A stretch of 13,970 nt of DNA from Candidatus Roizmanbacteria bacterium (GCA_013334845.1 JAAXWV010000011.1:1-13970); one strand, 5' to 3'; positions 1 through 7,718 are shown, numbered from the stretch's first letter. Made by a program: numbers and translations. Notes: generated by a model not told the origin, from the letters alone.

Positions 1-36
1 AACTCGTATACACTATTCCTGAAAATTGTCTTATAA
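1..36 (+). CDS. 3' end of an upstream gene (partial)
   Basis: The first reading frame is open from the window edge to a TAA at 34-36 and reads NSYTLFLKIVL. A short polar stretch followed by a hydrophobic end is typical of the C-terminus of ArnT/PMT-type glycosyltransferases, and the intact gene at 997-2589 ends in a similar way, so a third glycosyltransferase upstream is possible. The other candidate is the third frame, which reads LVYTIPENCLIRRMQ and stops with a TGA at 48-50 that overlaps the ATG at 47. The visible part is too short to decide. The identity is a guess. Confidence 0.3.
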   Translation, partial: NSYTLFLKIVL

Positions 37-46
37 GGAGAATGCA

Positions 47-127
47 ATGAGCAGACACAGCCGCTCCCAACTGATTCTGGGCCTGATCTTGATTTTGGCT
101 GGGATATGGTTCATCGTTCTTTTTTGA
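47..127 (+). CDS. 26-residue ORF with a strong RBS; probable 5' piece of the broken downstream gene
   Basis: ATG at 47 has one of the few good Shine-Dalgarno sites in the window (AAGGAG at 35-40, six bases before the ATG). The product is a basic N-terminus (MSRHSRSQ) followed by one membrane helix (LILGLILILAGIWFIVLF), then TGA at 125-127. The stop lies in a run of six T (120-125). A shift of one base there joins this frame to the next one, which continues DDPNAFLLLPV into the glycosyltransferase-like ORF. It is therefore either the true start of a frameshifted or internally deleted gene, or a small membrane peptide. I favour the first reading because translation initiation signals are lacking at the downstream ORF. 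Confidence 0.45.
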   Translation: MSRHSRSQLILGLILILAGIWFIVLF

Positions 128-146
128 TGATCCCAATGCCTTTCTT

Positions 147-1007
147 TTGCTGCCCGTAATGGTATATTTTCTTATTTCCTCTTTTAACATTCGCGCAATG
201 AGAAATAATATCAACATTCACTTTAAGACTGCTCTCATAATTGGCGGAATTGCATCTGTGGGGATGCTTGGAGTATTTGGCTGGTATCATTATGCCGCTT
301 ACGGTAATTGGAAAACATTGGCGAACCATCTGCCTCGTTATGAAATCACCAATATGGATAAGATTCAGGCGTATCTTAATCTCAAAAATACACCCAGTCT
401 GGGTGGAATCTTTTTGGAAGAACGACTACCGAACGGATTATATGAACTGCTTATCGCTCCTGATAAGGGAATATTATTTTTCTCACCAATATTACTTCTG
501 GCCCTTTTAGGAATTGCGATGAGTACAAAACGAATTAATATGGAGCGTCTTATTTTATTTATTTGTATTGCAGTCAATCTCATTTTATACGCAAGTTTTA
601 CTGATCCGTGGGGAGGTTGGGCCTATGGACCGCGCTACCTCATCCCTTCGATGGCGATCCTGTCTTTGTTTGCCGGGATATTCCTAGCAGAGTTCCCCTA
701 TCAACTTATCGCCAAACTTCTTGCGGTACTTATGTTCAGTGTATCATCGGCAGTGGCCTTGCTGGGCGCGTTGACAACAAACGCTGTCCCTCCCCGAATT
801 GAAGCGGTATATTTCAAAATTAAGTATGGTATTTTGTTTGCGGCTGAGTATCTGCAAAAAAATCATACCGGAAGCTTTCTGTACAACCAGTTTTTTGCTC
901 ATCAATTGTCGTTATTCCAGTACTTTTTAATCATCAATAATGTACTTATCGTGCTCTTTATTCTCGTGTTATTTGTTGTGCCAAGAGTATCCCGCCATGA
1001 ATCTTAA
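147..1007 (+). CDS. GT-C type glycosyltransferase-like membrane protein, N-terminal half missing (probable pseudogene)
   Basis: Hydrophobic protein with about seven membrane helices. It carries two motifs of a widespread ArnT/PMT-like membrane glycosyltransferase group: PDKGILFFSP (residues 105-114) and DPWGGWAYGPRYLIP (153-167). Members known to me run to about 450-550 residues, and the acidic catalytic loop near their N-terminus is absent here. The frame is open from about 93, but the candidate starts are TTG 147 or ATG 159, neither with a ribosome binding site. Residues before them (DDPNAFLLLPV) already resemble the mid-protein part of the family. The likely original start is ATG 47, reached through a frameshift in the T run at 120-125, and even that product of about 319 residues would lack the catalytic region. 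It overlaps the next gene by 11 bases. Probably inactive; if expressed it would sit in the cytoplasmic membrane. Confidence 0.6.
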   Translation: MLPVMVYFLISSFNIRAMRNNINIHFKTALIIGGIASVGMLGVFGWYHYAAYGNWKTLANHLPRYEITNMDKIQAYLNLKNTPSLGGIFLEERLPNGLYELLIAPDKGILFFSPILLLALLGIAMSTKRINMERLILFICIAVNLILYASFTDPWGGWAYGPRYLIPSMAILSLFAGIFLAEFPYQLIAKLLAVLMFSVSSAVALLGALTTNAVPPRIEAVYFKIKYGILFAAEYLQKNHTGSFLYNQFFAHQLSLFQYFLIINNVLIVLFILVLFVVPRVSRHES

Positions 1008-2589
1008 TATTACGTTTTCGATTGTAAAATTAAAAAAACTGTTTATGCCGTTAACTCGGGTTAATCCGATATATATAGTTTTGAGTGTTGCATTTGTCTT
1101 GAGTCTGGGAAGTGCTCTCTACTTCCTGAAGCATGATCTGATCCTCGCCTACGGAGATGCAGAGTCGCATCTCAATATCTCCAAGCGAGTCATTCAGAGT
1201 ATCACACCGGGCTTTGCACAGCTTGGTGGTATATGGCTTCCCTTCCCTCACCTTATGATGATTCCGTTTGTGTGGCTTGACCCTCTATGGCGATCCGGAC
1301 TTGCCGGCTCAATTGTATCTGGCATGTGTTTCATCATCAGTTCGCTATATGTATATCGGCTCACTTTTTTACTAACCCGCCACACATTCGCTTCGTTTGC
1401 TGCTTCACTTGTGTTTATGTTCAACCCGAACATTCTTTATTTGCAAGCAACACCAATGACTGAGATGCCCCTTATCATGTTTTTTCTTTTGTCGAGTTAC
1501 TATTTCATTATCTATATAAAAAATGAACGTAAACTCTCCGGTTTGCTTTTAGCTGCATTTTTTGGATTTTGTGCGGTACTTACACGATACGATGGATGGT
1601 TTCTCGTATTGATTGAAGCACTTACAATCGTGGGACTTGATCTGACTAAACGGGAACACTGGCAGCGAATTGAAGGCAAATTTTTCTTATTTTCAACCTT
1701 AGCTTTTTTCGGGGCAGCAATCTGGATGATGTGGGACTTTCTCATTTTAGGAGACCCGTTCTATTTTACAACTAGCGAGTTCTCTGCCCGATCTCAGCAG
1801 ATGTCATGGATGCAACGAGGTGAGCTTCCGGCCTATCACAACCTGCCGCTTTCCTTTTTATATTACTTCATCACTGGTATGAGTAATAGCGGGATCCTTA
1901 TGTTTGCTCTGGCTTTGACAGGACTCTTTCTATTTTTCCGAGATAAAAAAGTAACGTATCGATATGCGATTGGGATCATTCTGCTTGTGCCGGTACTGTT
2001 TAATACATTCACTCTTTTTATGGGCCAGTCGGTCATCTTTATTCCCCATCTTACACCTGTGAGTTTTGAGTGGCGATTATTCAATGTCCGGTATGGAGCT
2101 TTGATAATTCCCGTGGTAGCATTCTTGTGTGCATATGCTTTTTATCGTCTTCGATCAACGATGGCACGGAGCGTGATAATTGTCTTGTTTTTCCTCCAAT
2201 TTGGACTTTATATGATTGGATACTCACGTGTCATCACGATAGCTGACGGTACCGATGGACTGTCACGGGCCAAGCGCCCCGATGCGGAGCGCTTTATATC
2301 GAGTAACTATGATAAGGGGCTGGTACTTATTGATGATTATGCGCGGACCCTTAGTATTTTGCGTAGCGGGATACCGATGCAGAAGATTATCTATGTTGGT
2401 AATAAGCCCTATTGGCAAGAATCATTAAAGGAGCCAGAGAAATATGCAACGTGGATTATTATGCAGAAGGATGATACCGTCTGGAAAAATATCTATGACA
2501 ATCCGGTGATACAGGGACGGTTGTATGCTCATTTTCAAAAGGTTTATACATCACCTCAGATACTTATTTTCAAAAGATTTACTCCATGA
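997..2589 (+). CDS. GT-C fold membrane glycosyltransferase (ArnT/PMT-like)
   Basis: Integral membrane protein of 530 residues with roughly ten or more helices. It probably moves a sugar from a polyprenyl-phosphate donor to an extracytoplasmic acceptor. The first outer loop carries AYGDAESHLN (D54, E56), the acidic pair expected at the active site of GT-C enzymes. It is followed by GGIWLPFPHLMMIPFVW, a conserved stretch of this subfamily, and TRYDGW farther on. The soluble C-terminal part starts near TDGLSRAKRPDAERFI and ends SPQILIFKRFTP. I chose ATG 997 over an upstream in-frame ATG at 940 because 997 gives the usual short cytoplasmic N-terminus and overlaps the preceding gene by only 11 bases; a weak AAGAG lies at 983-987. 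Its stop overlaps the next start (ATGA), so the two are translationally coupled. Family call is good; donor and acceptor are unknown. Confidence 0.85.
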   Translation: MNLNITFSIVKLKKLFMPLTRVNPIYIVLSVAFVLSLGSALYFLKHDLILAYGDAESHLNISKRVIQSITPGFAQLGGIWLPFPHLMMIPFVWLDPLWRSGLAGSIVSGMCFIISSLYVYRLTFLLTRHTFASFAASLVFMFNPNILYLQATPMTEMPLIMFFLLSSYYFIIYIKNERKLSGLLLAAFFGFCAVLTRYDGWFLVLIEALTIVGLDLTKREHWQRIEGKFFLFSTLAFFGAAIWMMWDFLILGDPFYFTTSEFSARSQQMSWMQRGELPAYHNLPLSFLYYFITGMSNSGILMFALALTGLFLFFRDKKVTYRYAIGIILLVPVLFNTFTLFMGQSVIFIPHLTPVSFEWRLFNVRYGALIIPVVAFLCAYAFYRLRSTMARSVIIVLFFLQFGLYMIGYSRVITIADGTDGLSRAKRPDAERFISSNYDKGLVLIDDYARTLSILRSGIPMQKIIYVGNKPYWQESLKEPEKYATWIIMQKDDTVWKNIYDNPVIQGRLYAHFQKVYTSPQILIFKRFTP

Positions 2590-3818
2590 AAAGATTCGTT
2601 GCCATTGCAGTATTGTTTTTGTTGTCCGCTATTACAGTGAATGCCCGGGAGAGGTTTTTCCAAGTACAGTCGATCGATACCATGAAGTTTTCCCGTGATG
2701 TGGCGCGGGAAAAGCTAACAGATCCGTTTTACGACAAGGAAATTTATACTCAGGTAAAAAATATCGCGGCAACGGGTGCGACTCACGTTGCGGTAGCCAC
2801 TCCCTACGACGACGAATTTATCCCATTTCTCACCCGATGGGTCACGGCAGCCCGGACATATCATCTCAATGTCTGGTTCCGGGGGAATTTTTCCGGCTGG
2901 GAGGGATGGTTTGATTATCCAAAAATTGATCGGCGAACTCACCTCGAAAAAACAATCGCATTCATTACTAAGAATCCTCGATTATTCGAAGATGGCGATA
3001 TTTTTACCGCCTGTCCGGAATGTGAGAATGGAGGCCCCGGAGATCCTCGACAGACGCAGGATTATAGCGGCTTTAAATCATTCCTCATCGAGGAGAACAA
3101 TGTGGTGCAAAAAACATTTCAGAAAATTGGGAAAAAGGTTACTACTAACTATTACTCGATGAATGGGGATGTGGCGAATGCGATTATGAATAAAGAAACA
3201 ACTGCGGCACTGGGAGGAGTAGTAACAGTCGATCACTACGTTTCCAAAACAACAAAACTCGTGACCGATCTTAAGAAGTTTGCGAACCAGAGCGGTGGTT
3301 CGGTGGTTTTGGGAGAGTTCGGGGCTCCTATTCCCGATTTGCAGGGTGAGATGACAGAAACCGAACAGGCAGTCTGGATCAAAAATACTCTGAGTAGTCT
3401 TGTGACGGTTCCTCAACTGATTTCAGTGAACTACTGGACAAATAAGGGGAGCAGTACTGAGTTGTGGAATGAGGATAATTCGCCCAAAAAAGCAGTCAAA
3501 GCACTTACCGAATACTATACTCCATACAATCTGACAGGCACGGTACGTGACGCGGCGGGGACTCCTCTGAACGGGGCAACAGTGCAGGGTGTTGAGCGAA
3601 AAACGAGTACTCAGAACGGTCATTACATTCTCCCGGTACTTGAAGGGGAAATGGTGAAGTTTAGTAAAGATGGATATCTTCCGGCGATGACAGTGGTCTC
3701 CGCTCATGACTCACTCGATGTACAGCGTGATATTGTTTTGAATAAACCCTACGCTTCACAGGCAAAAAACAAAATTATGGAGTTTTTCACCTATCTGCAA
3801 GCCCTCTTTAGTAGATGA
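2586..3818 (+). CDS. Secreted glycoside-hydrolase-like (TIM-barrel) protein with a C-terminal carboxypeptidase-regulatory-like domain
   Basis: 410 residues. Residues 1-20 form a signal peptide with a likely cleavage after VNA, so the protein is exported. Residues 25-312 read like a clan GH-A type (beta/alpha)8 barrel: FRGNFSGW near 98, ACPECENG with E145/E147 as candidate acid/base, and VVLGEFGAP with E244 as candidate nucleophile near the end of a strand, then ISVNYWTN at 279. Residues 314-386 resemble a carboxypeptidase-regulatory-like beta sandwich (LTGTVRDAAGTPLNGATV... GHYILP... GYLPA), often used for surface or carbohydrate binding. The start is fixed by the ATGA overlap with the glycosyltransferase, and this coupling suggests action on the same glycan. 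Catalytic roles are inferred from motif position only. Convergent with the next gene, whose last base is two bases away. Confidence 0.72.
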   Translation: MKRFVAIAVLFLLSAITVNARERFFQVQSIDTMKFSRDVAREKLTDPFYDKEIYTQVKNIAATGATHVAVATPYDDEFIPFLTRWVTAARTYHLNVWFRGNFSGWEGWFDYPKIDRRTHLEKTIAFITKNPRLFEDGDIFTACPECENGGPGDPRQTQDYSGFKSFLIEENNVVQKTFQKIGKKVTTNYYSMNGDVANAIMNKETTAALGGVVTVDHYVSKTTKLVTDLKKFANQSGGSVVLGEFGAPIPDLQGEMTETEQAVWIKNTLSSLVTVPQLISVNYWTNKGSSTELWNEDNSPKKAVKALTEYYTPYNLTGTVRDAAGTPLNGATVQGVERKTSTQNGHYILPVLEGEMVKFSKDGYLPAMTVVSAHDSLDVQRDIVLNKPYASQAKNKIMEFFTYLQALFSR

Positions 3819-3819
3819 C

Positions 3820-4464
3820 TTACTTCCTAAGCCATTTGACGCCTGCATATACGAATGGAGTTTCGAGGAGCGACATACTGCACTTTACTAACCAATAGGG
3901 AATCATGATACTTGTCAGGAATGCGACATTTGCTCCGAACGGTTCATCCAGTGAATAAAAGGCGAGCGTCATATATACGACGGTATCAACCAGAAGTGAA
4001 ATCACATTAGAAAGGTTAATCCGAAGCCACAATCGCGACTTCCCCATCCGTTTACGGATTTTGCTGAAAATATATACGTCGAGAAAATCAGCAAGCGCGA
4101 ACGCGACAAGACTCGCAAGAGAAATACGGATTGAAGTGCCGAAGATAAGATCATAGGCAGATTCGGTATGTTTAAAACGAGCGGCTGGCGGTAGTGCAAC
4201 TGCAAGTATAGCAAATGCCGTTAAAGCAATAATCATGAGAATTCCTGCCCGAACCATGCTTCTCGCCCGTTCTACTCCATACACTTCGGAAATCATATCA
4301 TTGAGGGAATATACGATAGGAAAAAGGAGGATGCCAACGCTCGCGTTGAGTTTGAGAACTCCCACCTGAACAATCGGAAAAACTTTCGCTCCCATAAGTT
4401 CGGCAGTTACGATGCAGAAAATGTAGAGAGAGACGATAAGGTCAAGCTTTTCGATTTTAAACAT
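3820..4464 (-). CDS. yhhQ: YhhQ-family queuosine precursor transporter
   Basis: 214 residues, close to the E. coli YhhQ length, with about six membrane helices. The family signature NDMISEVYG is at 55-63, and charged segments RARSMVRAG and KIRKRMGKSRLW lie between helices. The family (DUF165, vitamin uptake related) imports queuosine precursors such as preQ0/preQ1 for tRNA modification, known from E. coli. ATG 4464 is chosen, although the frame stays open farther upstream into the permease gene, because a promoter TTGCAA-N17-TATAAT ends seven bases before it. The gap to the upstream permease gene is only 16 bases, so read-through from the ABC operon is also likely. No queuosine gene is near, so the exact substrate is inferred from the family. 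Confidence 0.88.
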   Translation of the reverse strand: MFKIEKLDLIVSLYIFCIVTAELMGAKVFPIVQVGVLKLNASVGILLFPIVYSLNDMISEVYGVERARSMVRAGILMIIALTAFAILAVALPPAARFKHTESAYDLIFGTSIRISLASLVAFALADFLDVYIFSKIRKRMGKSRLWLRINLSNVISLLVDTVVYMTLAFYSLDEPFGANVAFLTSIMIPYWLVKCSMSLLETPFVYAGVKWLRK

Positions 4465-4471
4465 ACGAGGG

Positions 4472-4500
4472 ATTATACTATTACGATTCGTTTCTTGCAA
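4472..4500 (-). promoter_or_regulatory. Promoter of the yhhQ-like gene, leaderless
   Basis: On the minus strand, TTGCAA (4495-4500), a 17-base spacer and TATAAT (4472-4477) are followed by seven bases and the ATG at 4464. The -35 half lies inside the end of the permease gene. With normal spacing transcription would start at or beside the ATG. Confidence 0.6.
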
Positions 4501-5269
4501 ACTGTCCGGTGACCTTGGAGGTGGCAAACATGAACTGGAAGATGACAATAGCAAAAACTACATAGAGAGTATTGAGCAGAAATGCTATACCTAGATAGTC
4601 CCACCGAGTGGCGTGGGTAGTTACATAATATCGCCCTGTCTCAAAGATATAGGTAGGCGAAAGCATATAAGCGACCACCTGAAGAGGTGCCGGCATTATA
4701 TTTACCGGATAAAAGGCGGCGGTCAGTGGTTGAAAAATCGGCAGGAGTCCCCATGCTAATCCTTGTATCCGGGTGCCGAAGCGGAAAATAAGTCCCAACA
4801 CAATAAGTCCGAATGAAAAGGCGAATAATACCAGGTTGATAAACGACAACACGAGAACGGGAAGGCTAACCTGCAATAAATTAAAGTGGAATACAAAAAA
4901 AGACATGAGTGAACAAAACGTCACCACGAGCAGTGCTTTTAAAATTCCTGAGAGGGTATGAGCAAATATGTATTCGTTTAGTTGAAGAGGTGCAACGAAT
5001 AAATTGCTCAAATTTCTTGACCATATATTCCAGAGGCTCCCGAGCGATACCGAGTACTGCACTGTATAGAGAATCTGCCAGAAAATCATGCCATACAATA
5101 TACTGAATGCCACTTCTTTACTGGCACTTTGAGCCAGATAAAGGGAAATAAACCCGAAAATAATAGTGCTGAAAATGGGATATACTATGAGGTCAAAAAT
5201 TACCTCAAGCGCTCCGCGGATGATAAAATACTCCTGTGTCAGTATGGCAAATATGCGCTGAAATTGCAT
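4481..5269 (-). CDS. ABC-2 type transporter permease
   Basis: 262 residues with about six membrane helices, in the ABC-2 membrane fold used by exporters of drugs, polysaccharides or lipids. Features include a short cytoplasmic N-terminus (MQFQRIFAILTQEY), a first helix pair starting near residue 20, the amphipathic segment SLWNIWSRNLSNLFVAPL, and MLSPTYIFETGRYY in the last outer loop. ATG 5269 starts one base after the TAA of the ATPase gene (TAATATG), which makes coupling to the ATPase clear. A TTG at 5287 in the same frame would overlap the ATPase by 17 bases and is less likely. The substrate cannot be told from the sequence. Confidence 0.87.
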   Translation of the reverse strand: MQFQRIFAILTQEYFIIRGALEVIFDLIVYPIFSTIIFGFISLYLAQSASKEVAFSILYGMIFWQILYTVQYSVSLGSLWNIWSRNLSNLFVAPLQLNEYIFAHTLSGILKALLVVTFCSLMSFFVFHFNLLQVSLPVLVLSFINLVLFAFSFGLIVLGLIFRFGTRIQGLAWGLLPIFQPLTAAFYPVNIMPAPLQVVAYMLSPTYIFETGRYYVTTHATRWDYLGIAFLLNTLYVVFAIVIFQFMFATSKVTGQFARNES

Positions 5270-5270
5270 A

Positions 5271-6188
5271 TTAACTTTTGCGGGCAATTTGTAAAAACAC
5301 GTCTTCCAGATCTGGTTTATTCACTTCTATGTCAGTAATCCAGATGTCTGTTTTGCTAATTCCAAAGATAAGTTTGGGAATGAGTTTTTCTTCTGTCTCG
5401 ATGATTGCCATATGGTCATTTTCGAAGGTATACGAGTATTGTTTTTCTTTCAGATACTTCTCTACCTGATCGCGGTGTGAGTCGAAAGTGAGGCGTACTT
5501 CTGCATTGGGAATGAGCTTAGTGAGGCCAACCGGAGTGTCATGGGCGACAATAGTACCTTTATCGAGAATAATGACATCATCACAGATCCGGGTCACTTC
5601 ATCCATATTGTGGCTGGTAAAAAGGATGGTAAGGTTTTTGTCGCGTCTGAGCTCTTCAATGAGGGTGAGCGTTTTGTCCGCAATATCGGGATCGAGTGAA
5701 GCAGTGGGCTCATCCATGAGAACAATTTCAGGGTCATTAATGAGTGATTTTATGAGGTTGATGCGAGTCTTCTGCCCGGCTGAGAGGTCGTTGTAGCGGA
5801 GGTCTTTAAATTGAGTAACCTCAAAATAGGAAAGAAGGTCGTTTATTTTTTTCGTTGCATCGGGCACCTGGTAGAGTTGTGCAAAAACGACGAGATTTTG
5901 ATAAGCGGAGATGCGCCCCAGCAAGGTATTGAATGCAGAGGTGAAATTGATTCGCTGAAGGCTCTCAACCCGATGTTCAATAAAATCTTTTCCGAAGTAT
6001 TGAATCGCTCCGGAAGTGGGGGTGGTAATGCCAAGAAGAATCTGGATGGTGGTGGTCTTCCCTGCTCCGTTGGGCCCAAGAAAGCCGATCACTTGTCCCC
6101 GGGGAATGGAAAACGAGATCCCGTTTACCGCTCGGAATTTTCCATAGTCTTTTATAAGATTGCGAACCTCTAAAACATGCTCTGCCAT
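5271..6188 (-). CDS. ABC transporter ATP-binding protein (ABC-2 exporter type)
   Basis: 305 residues; energises the permease encoded just downstream. Walker A GPNGAGKTT is at 38-46, the signature LSAGQ at 135-139, Walker B EIVLMDE at 154-160, the D-loop SLDPD at 164-168 and the H-loop histidine in TSHNM at 191-195. The usual Q-loop glutamine is replaced: the segment reads INFTSAFNTLLGRISAYQNL, as in a subgroup I recall with NFSSPY at this place. Residues 225-305 form a C-terminal extension typical of ABC-2 ATPases (ends DLEDVFLQIARKS). The start ATG 6188 follows a TATAAT box by six bases; an in-frame extension to 6269 lacks any ABC similarity. First gene of the ATPase-permease(-yhhQ) unit. 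Confidence 0.93.
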   Translation of the reverse strand: MAEHVLEVRNLIKDYGKFRAVNGISFSIPRGQVIGFLGPNGAGKTTTIQILLGITTPTSGAIQYFGKDFIEHRVESLQRINFTSAFNTLLGRISAYQNLVVFAQLYQVPDATKKINDLLSYFEVTQFKDLRYNDLSAGQKTRINLIKSLINDPEIVLMDEPTASLDPDIADKTLTLIEELRRDKNLTILFTSHNMDEVTRICDDVIILDKGTIVAHDTPVGLTKLIPNAEVRLTFDSHRDQVEKYLKEKQYSYTFENDHMAIIETEEKLIPKLIFGISKTDIWITDIEVNKPDLEDVFLQIARKS

Positions 6189-6194
6189 AGGTTT

Positions 6195-6224
6195 ATTATA
6201 CTCAATTACATGGTAGATTGGCAA
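6195..6224 (-). promoter_or_regulatory. Promoter of the ABC exporter operon, leaderless
   Basis: TTGCCA (6219-6224; five of six matches to TTGACA), an 18-base spacer, TATAAT (6195-6200), then six bases to ATG 6188. This is the best promoter in the window and leaves essentially no 5' leader. The rest of the 6201-6350 gap shows no convincing gene. Confidence 0.7.
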
Positions 6225-6350
6225 TAATTGACAATATGAATTATTGATTGGCTTATGGTGAGATTTCAATTGCTATGGGATTAAAGGAATGCTGGTCAAA
6301 TGAGTATAGGAAGACTATTGGTGCCTGTTCGCGTGTCTGGCGAATAAACA

Positions 6351-6998
6351 CTATCCTCTCCCCTCCCACTCCCGGTAAAATTCTTCTAAATATGCTTCAA
6401 GGAATATGTGTCTTTGGAGTGCTATTTTCTTTCCTGTCTCGGTGTTCATTCGATCTTTAAGGAGAAGGAGTTTTTCGTAAAAATGATTTATTGTAGTTCC
6501 CTTGTTTGTTTTGTATGCTTCAAAAGTAGTGTGCTGTTGCGGTCTGATCGCGGGATCATACATTGCCCGATGTTTTGAACCGCCATAGGAAAAAGCCCGG
6601 GCAACGCCGATGGCTCCTATTGCGTCAAGACGATCAGCGTCCTGCACGACCTTCCCTTCAAGTGTAGAAATTCCATTACTCTCCCCTGCCCCCTTAAAGG
6701 TTACTTGCCGTACAATTTCTACAACTTGTGTGCGTATATCAACTTCCAGACCACACTCTTTAAGCCATTCCTGAGCCCTTAAGGCGTTAGTTTCCAGATT
6801 ACCGCCATGGAATTTCCAGTCAGCAATATCATGAAGCAGGGCTCCGAGCTCTACAACCATCATATCCGCTTTTTCCGTTTCCCCTATCTTTTTGGCAAGC
6901 TGCCATACGCGGTAAATATGCCACCAGTCATGACCAGGCTCAGTCTCCCCTATTGTTTGCCTCACATATTCGGCAGTTTTCTGAATTATGGGTGCCAT
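6351..6998 (-). CDS. HD-domain metal-dependent phosphohydrolase (YedJ/YpgQ-like)
   Basis: 215 residues. HD superfamily motifs are in order: GHDWWHIYRVW (H27 as first metal ligand), ALLHDIADW (H56-D57) and VVQDADRLDAIGAIGVARAFSYGG (D120/D122). The last segment, with the following glycine- and arginine-rich loop, is characteristic of the YedJ/YpgQ branch, whose studied members hydrolyse nucleotides or nucleotide-derived phosphates with Mn2+ or similar ions. Cytoplasmic, with no membrane helix. ATG 6998 sits six bases after a TATAAT box. The 24-base gap to the upstream unknown gene holds that box, so the gene can be transcribed alone. The precise substrate is unknown. Confidence 0.9.
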   Translation of the reverse strand: MAPIIQKTAEYVRQTIGETEPGHDWWHIYRVWQLAKKIGETEKADMMVVELGALLHDIADWKFHGGNLETNALRAQEWLKECGLEVDIRTQVVEIVRQVTFKGAGESNGISTLEGKVVQDADRLDAIGAIGVARAFSYGGSKHRAMYDPAIRPQQHTTFEAYKTNKGTTINHFYEKLLLLKDRMNTETGKKIALQRHIFLEAYLEEFYREWEGRG

Positions 6999-7004
6999 GA
7001 AGTT

Positions 7005-7010
7005 ATTATA
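7005..7010 (-). promoter_or_regulatory. -10 box of the HD phosphohydrolase gene, leaderless
   Basis: TATAAT on the minus strand, exactly six bases upstream of ATG 6998, in the short gap after the previous gene. No good -35 hexamer is visible at 16-18 bases. Confidence 0.5.
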
Positions 7011-7022
7011 TAATCTGAGCCC

Positions 7023-7712
7023 TCAGGTTGTTTGATAGATATCCGGATGGTGGCGAAGATAGCCTTCATAGAAACCGGACCTCACCAAACCATTCAACGA
7101 GACGGCGAGGCGAGCTTTGTTGCCTGTTTTTGTTTCAAACTGCTGCTGCCAGCGTCGGGAATGAACGGTATATACGTTGTACATTTTGCGTACGAGTACG
7201 TCAGTGGATTTCTTTTCGTTCGTTTCGGTGAAATAATCCATAAAGGTCCCCAATCCTTTTGCAGTTGGTGTGATATCTAGGCGAGCGTCGAATTCCCGAC
7301 AGACGAGTAATGAGTGCCGAAGCGGAGTCATCTTTAATTTCTCCATATTGATACCATAGGAAGCGAGCTCTTTTCCCGTCGCGCTGATAAGTGAGGCAGT
7401 CTGAAGTTGAGTCTCCAGCTCGGAAACAATCTCCAGTTCGTGAAGCGGAAAAAAGACCCAGTTGGGGTTTATGGGCGGAATCAGGCCGCCTTGCGAGAGC
7501 AGTGATTTCATATCTGTTTGAATAGTGGAAATTGCTTGTTGGTTAAACTCTCGAGTATGTTGATCAAGTCTTTCTGCCGAGGCAATAACTTCATAAATAT
7601 GCTGAAGGGGGTAGAGTCCGTACCACTGGAGTGTAGGCAGATGATTTGTGCCATTCTCTATCCACATAAGTTTTCTTTTAGCCTCCAGAGGAGTCCGTTC
7701 CTGCTCTTCCAC
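7023..7712 (-). CDS. Unidentified soluble protein, 229 residues
   Basis: I do not recognise this protein. It has no signal peptide or membrane helix, looks mostly helical and is rich in Gln, Glu and Leu. A few hydrophobic-aromatic stretches stand out: LPTLQWYGLYPLQHIYEVI near 26-44, PPINPNWVFFPLHELEIV near 79-96, MTPLRHSLLVCREFDARLDI near 127-146, and a basic C-terminal third (VHSRRWQQQ, SLNGLVRSGFYEGYLRHH). The start is GTG 7712, chosen because TATACT lies six bases before it, the same spacing as at neighbouring genes; an internal ATG at 7667 is the alternative. It is on the same strand as the HD hydrolase 24 bases downstream. The coherent composition over 229 residues supports a real gene; the function is unknown. 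Confidence 0.72.
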   Translation of the reverse strand: MEEQERTPLEAKRKLMWIENGTNHLPTLQWYGLYPLQHIYEVIASAERLDQHTREFNQQAISTIQTDMKSLLSQGGLIPPINPNWVFFPLHELEIVSELETQLQTASLISATGKELASYGINMEKLKMTPLRHSLLVCREFDARLDITPTAKGLGTFMDYFTETNEKKSTDVLVRKMYNVYTVHSRRWQQQFETKTGNKARLAVSLNGLVRSGFYEGYLRHHPDIYQTT

Positions 7713-7718
7713 AGTTTC

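Noticed and set aside
3078..3416. Long minus-strand open frame (112 codons)
   Set aside because: It lies fully antisense to the secreted barrel protein, and its Cys/His/Ser-rich composition is typical of a shadow frame.
6248..6460. Plus-strand open frame reading AMGLKECWSNEYRK
   Set aside because: TTG start without signals, and it runs 110 bases into the antisense of the HD hydrolase gene. Several frames in both strands are open here, so openness carries no weight.
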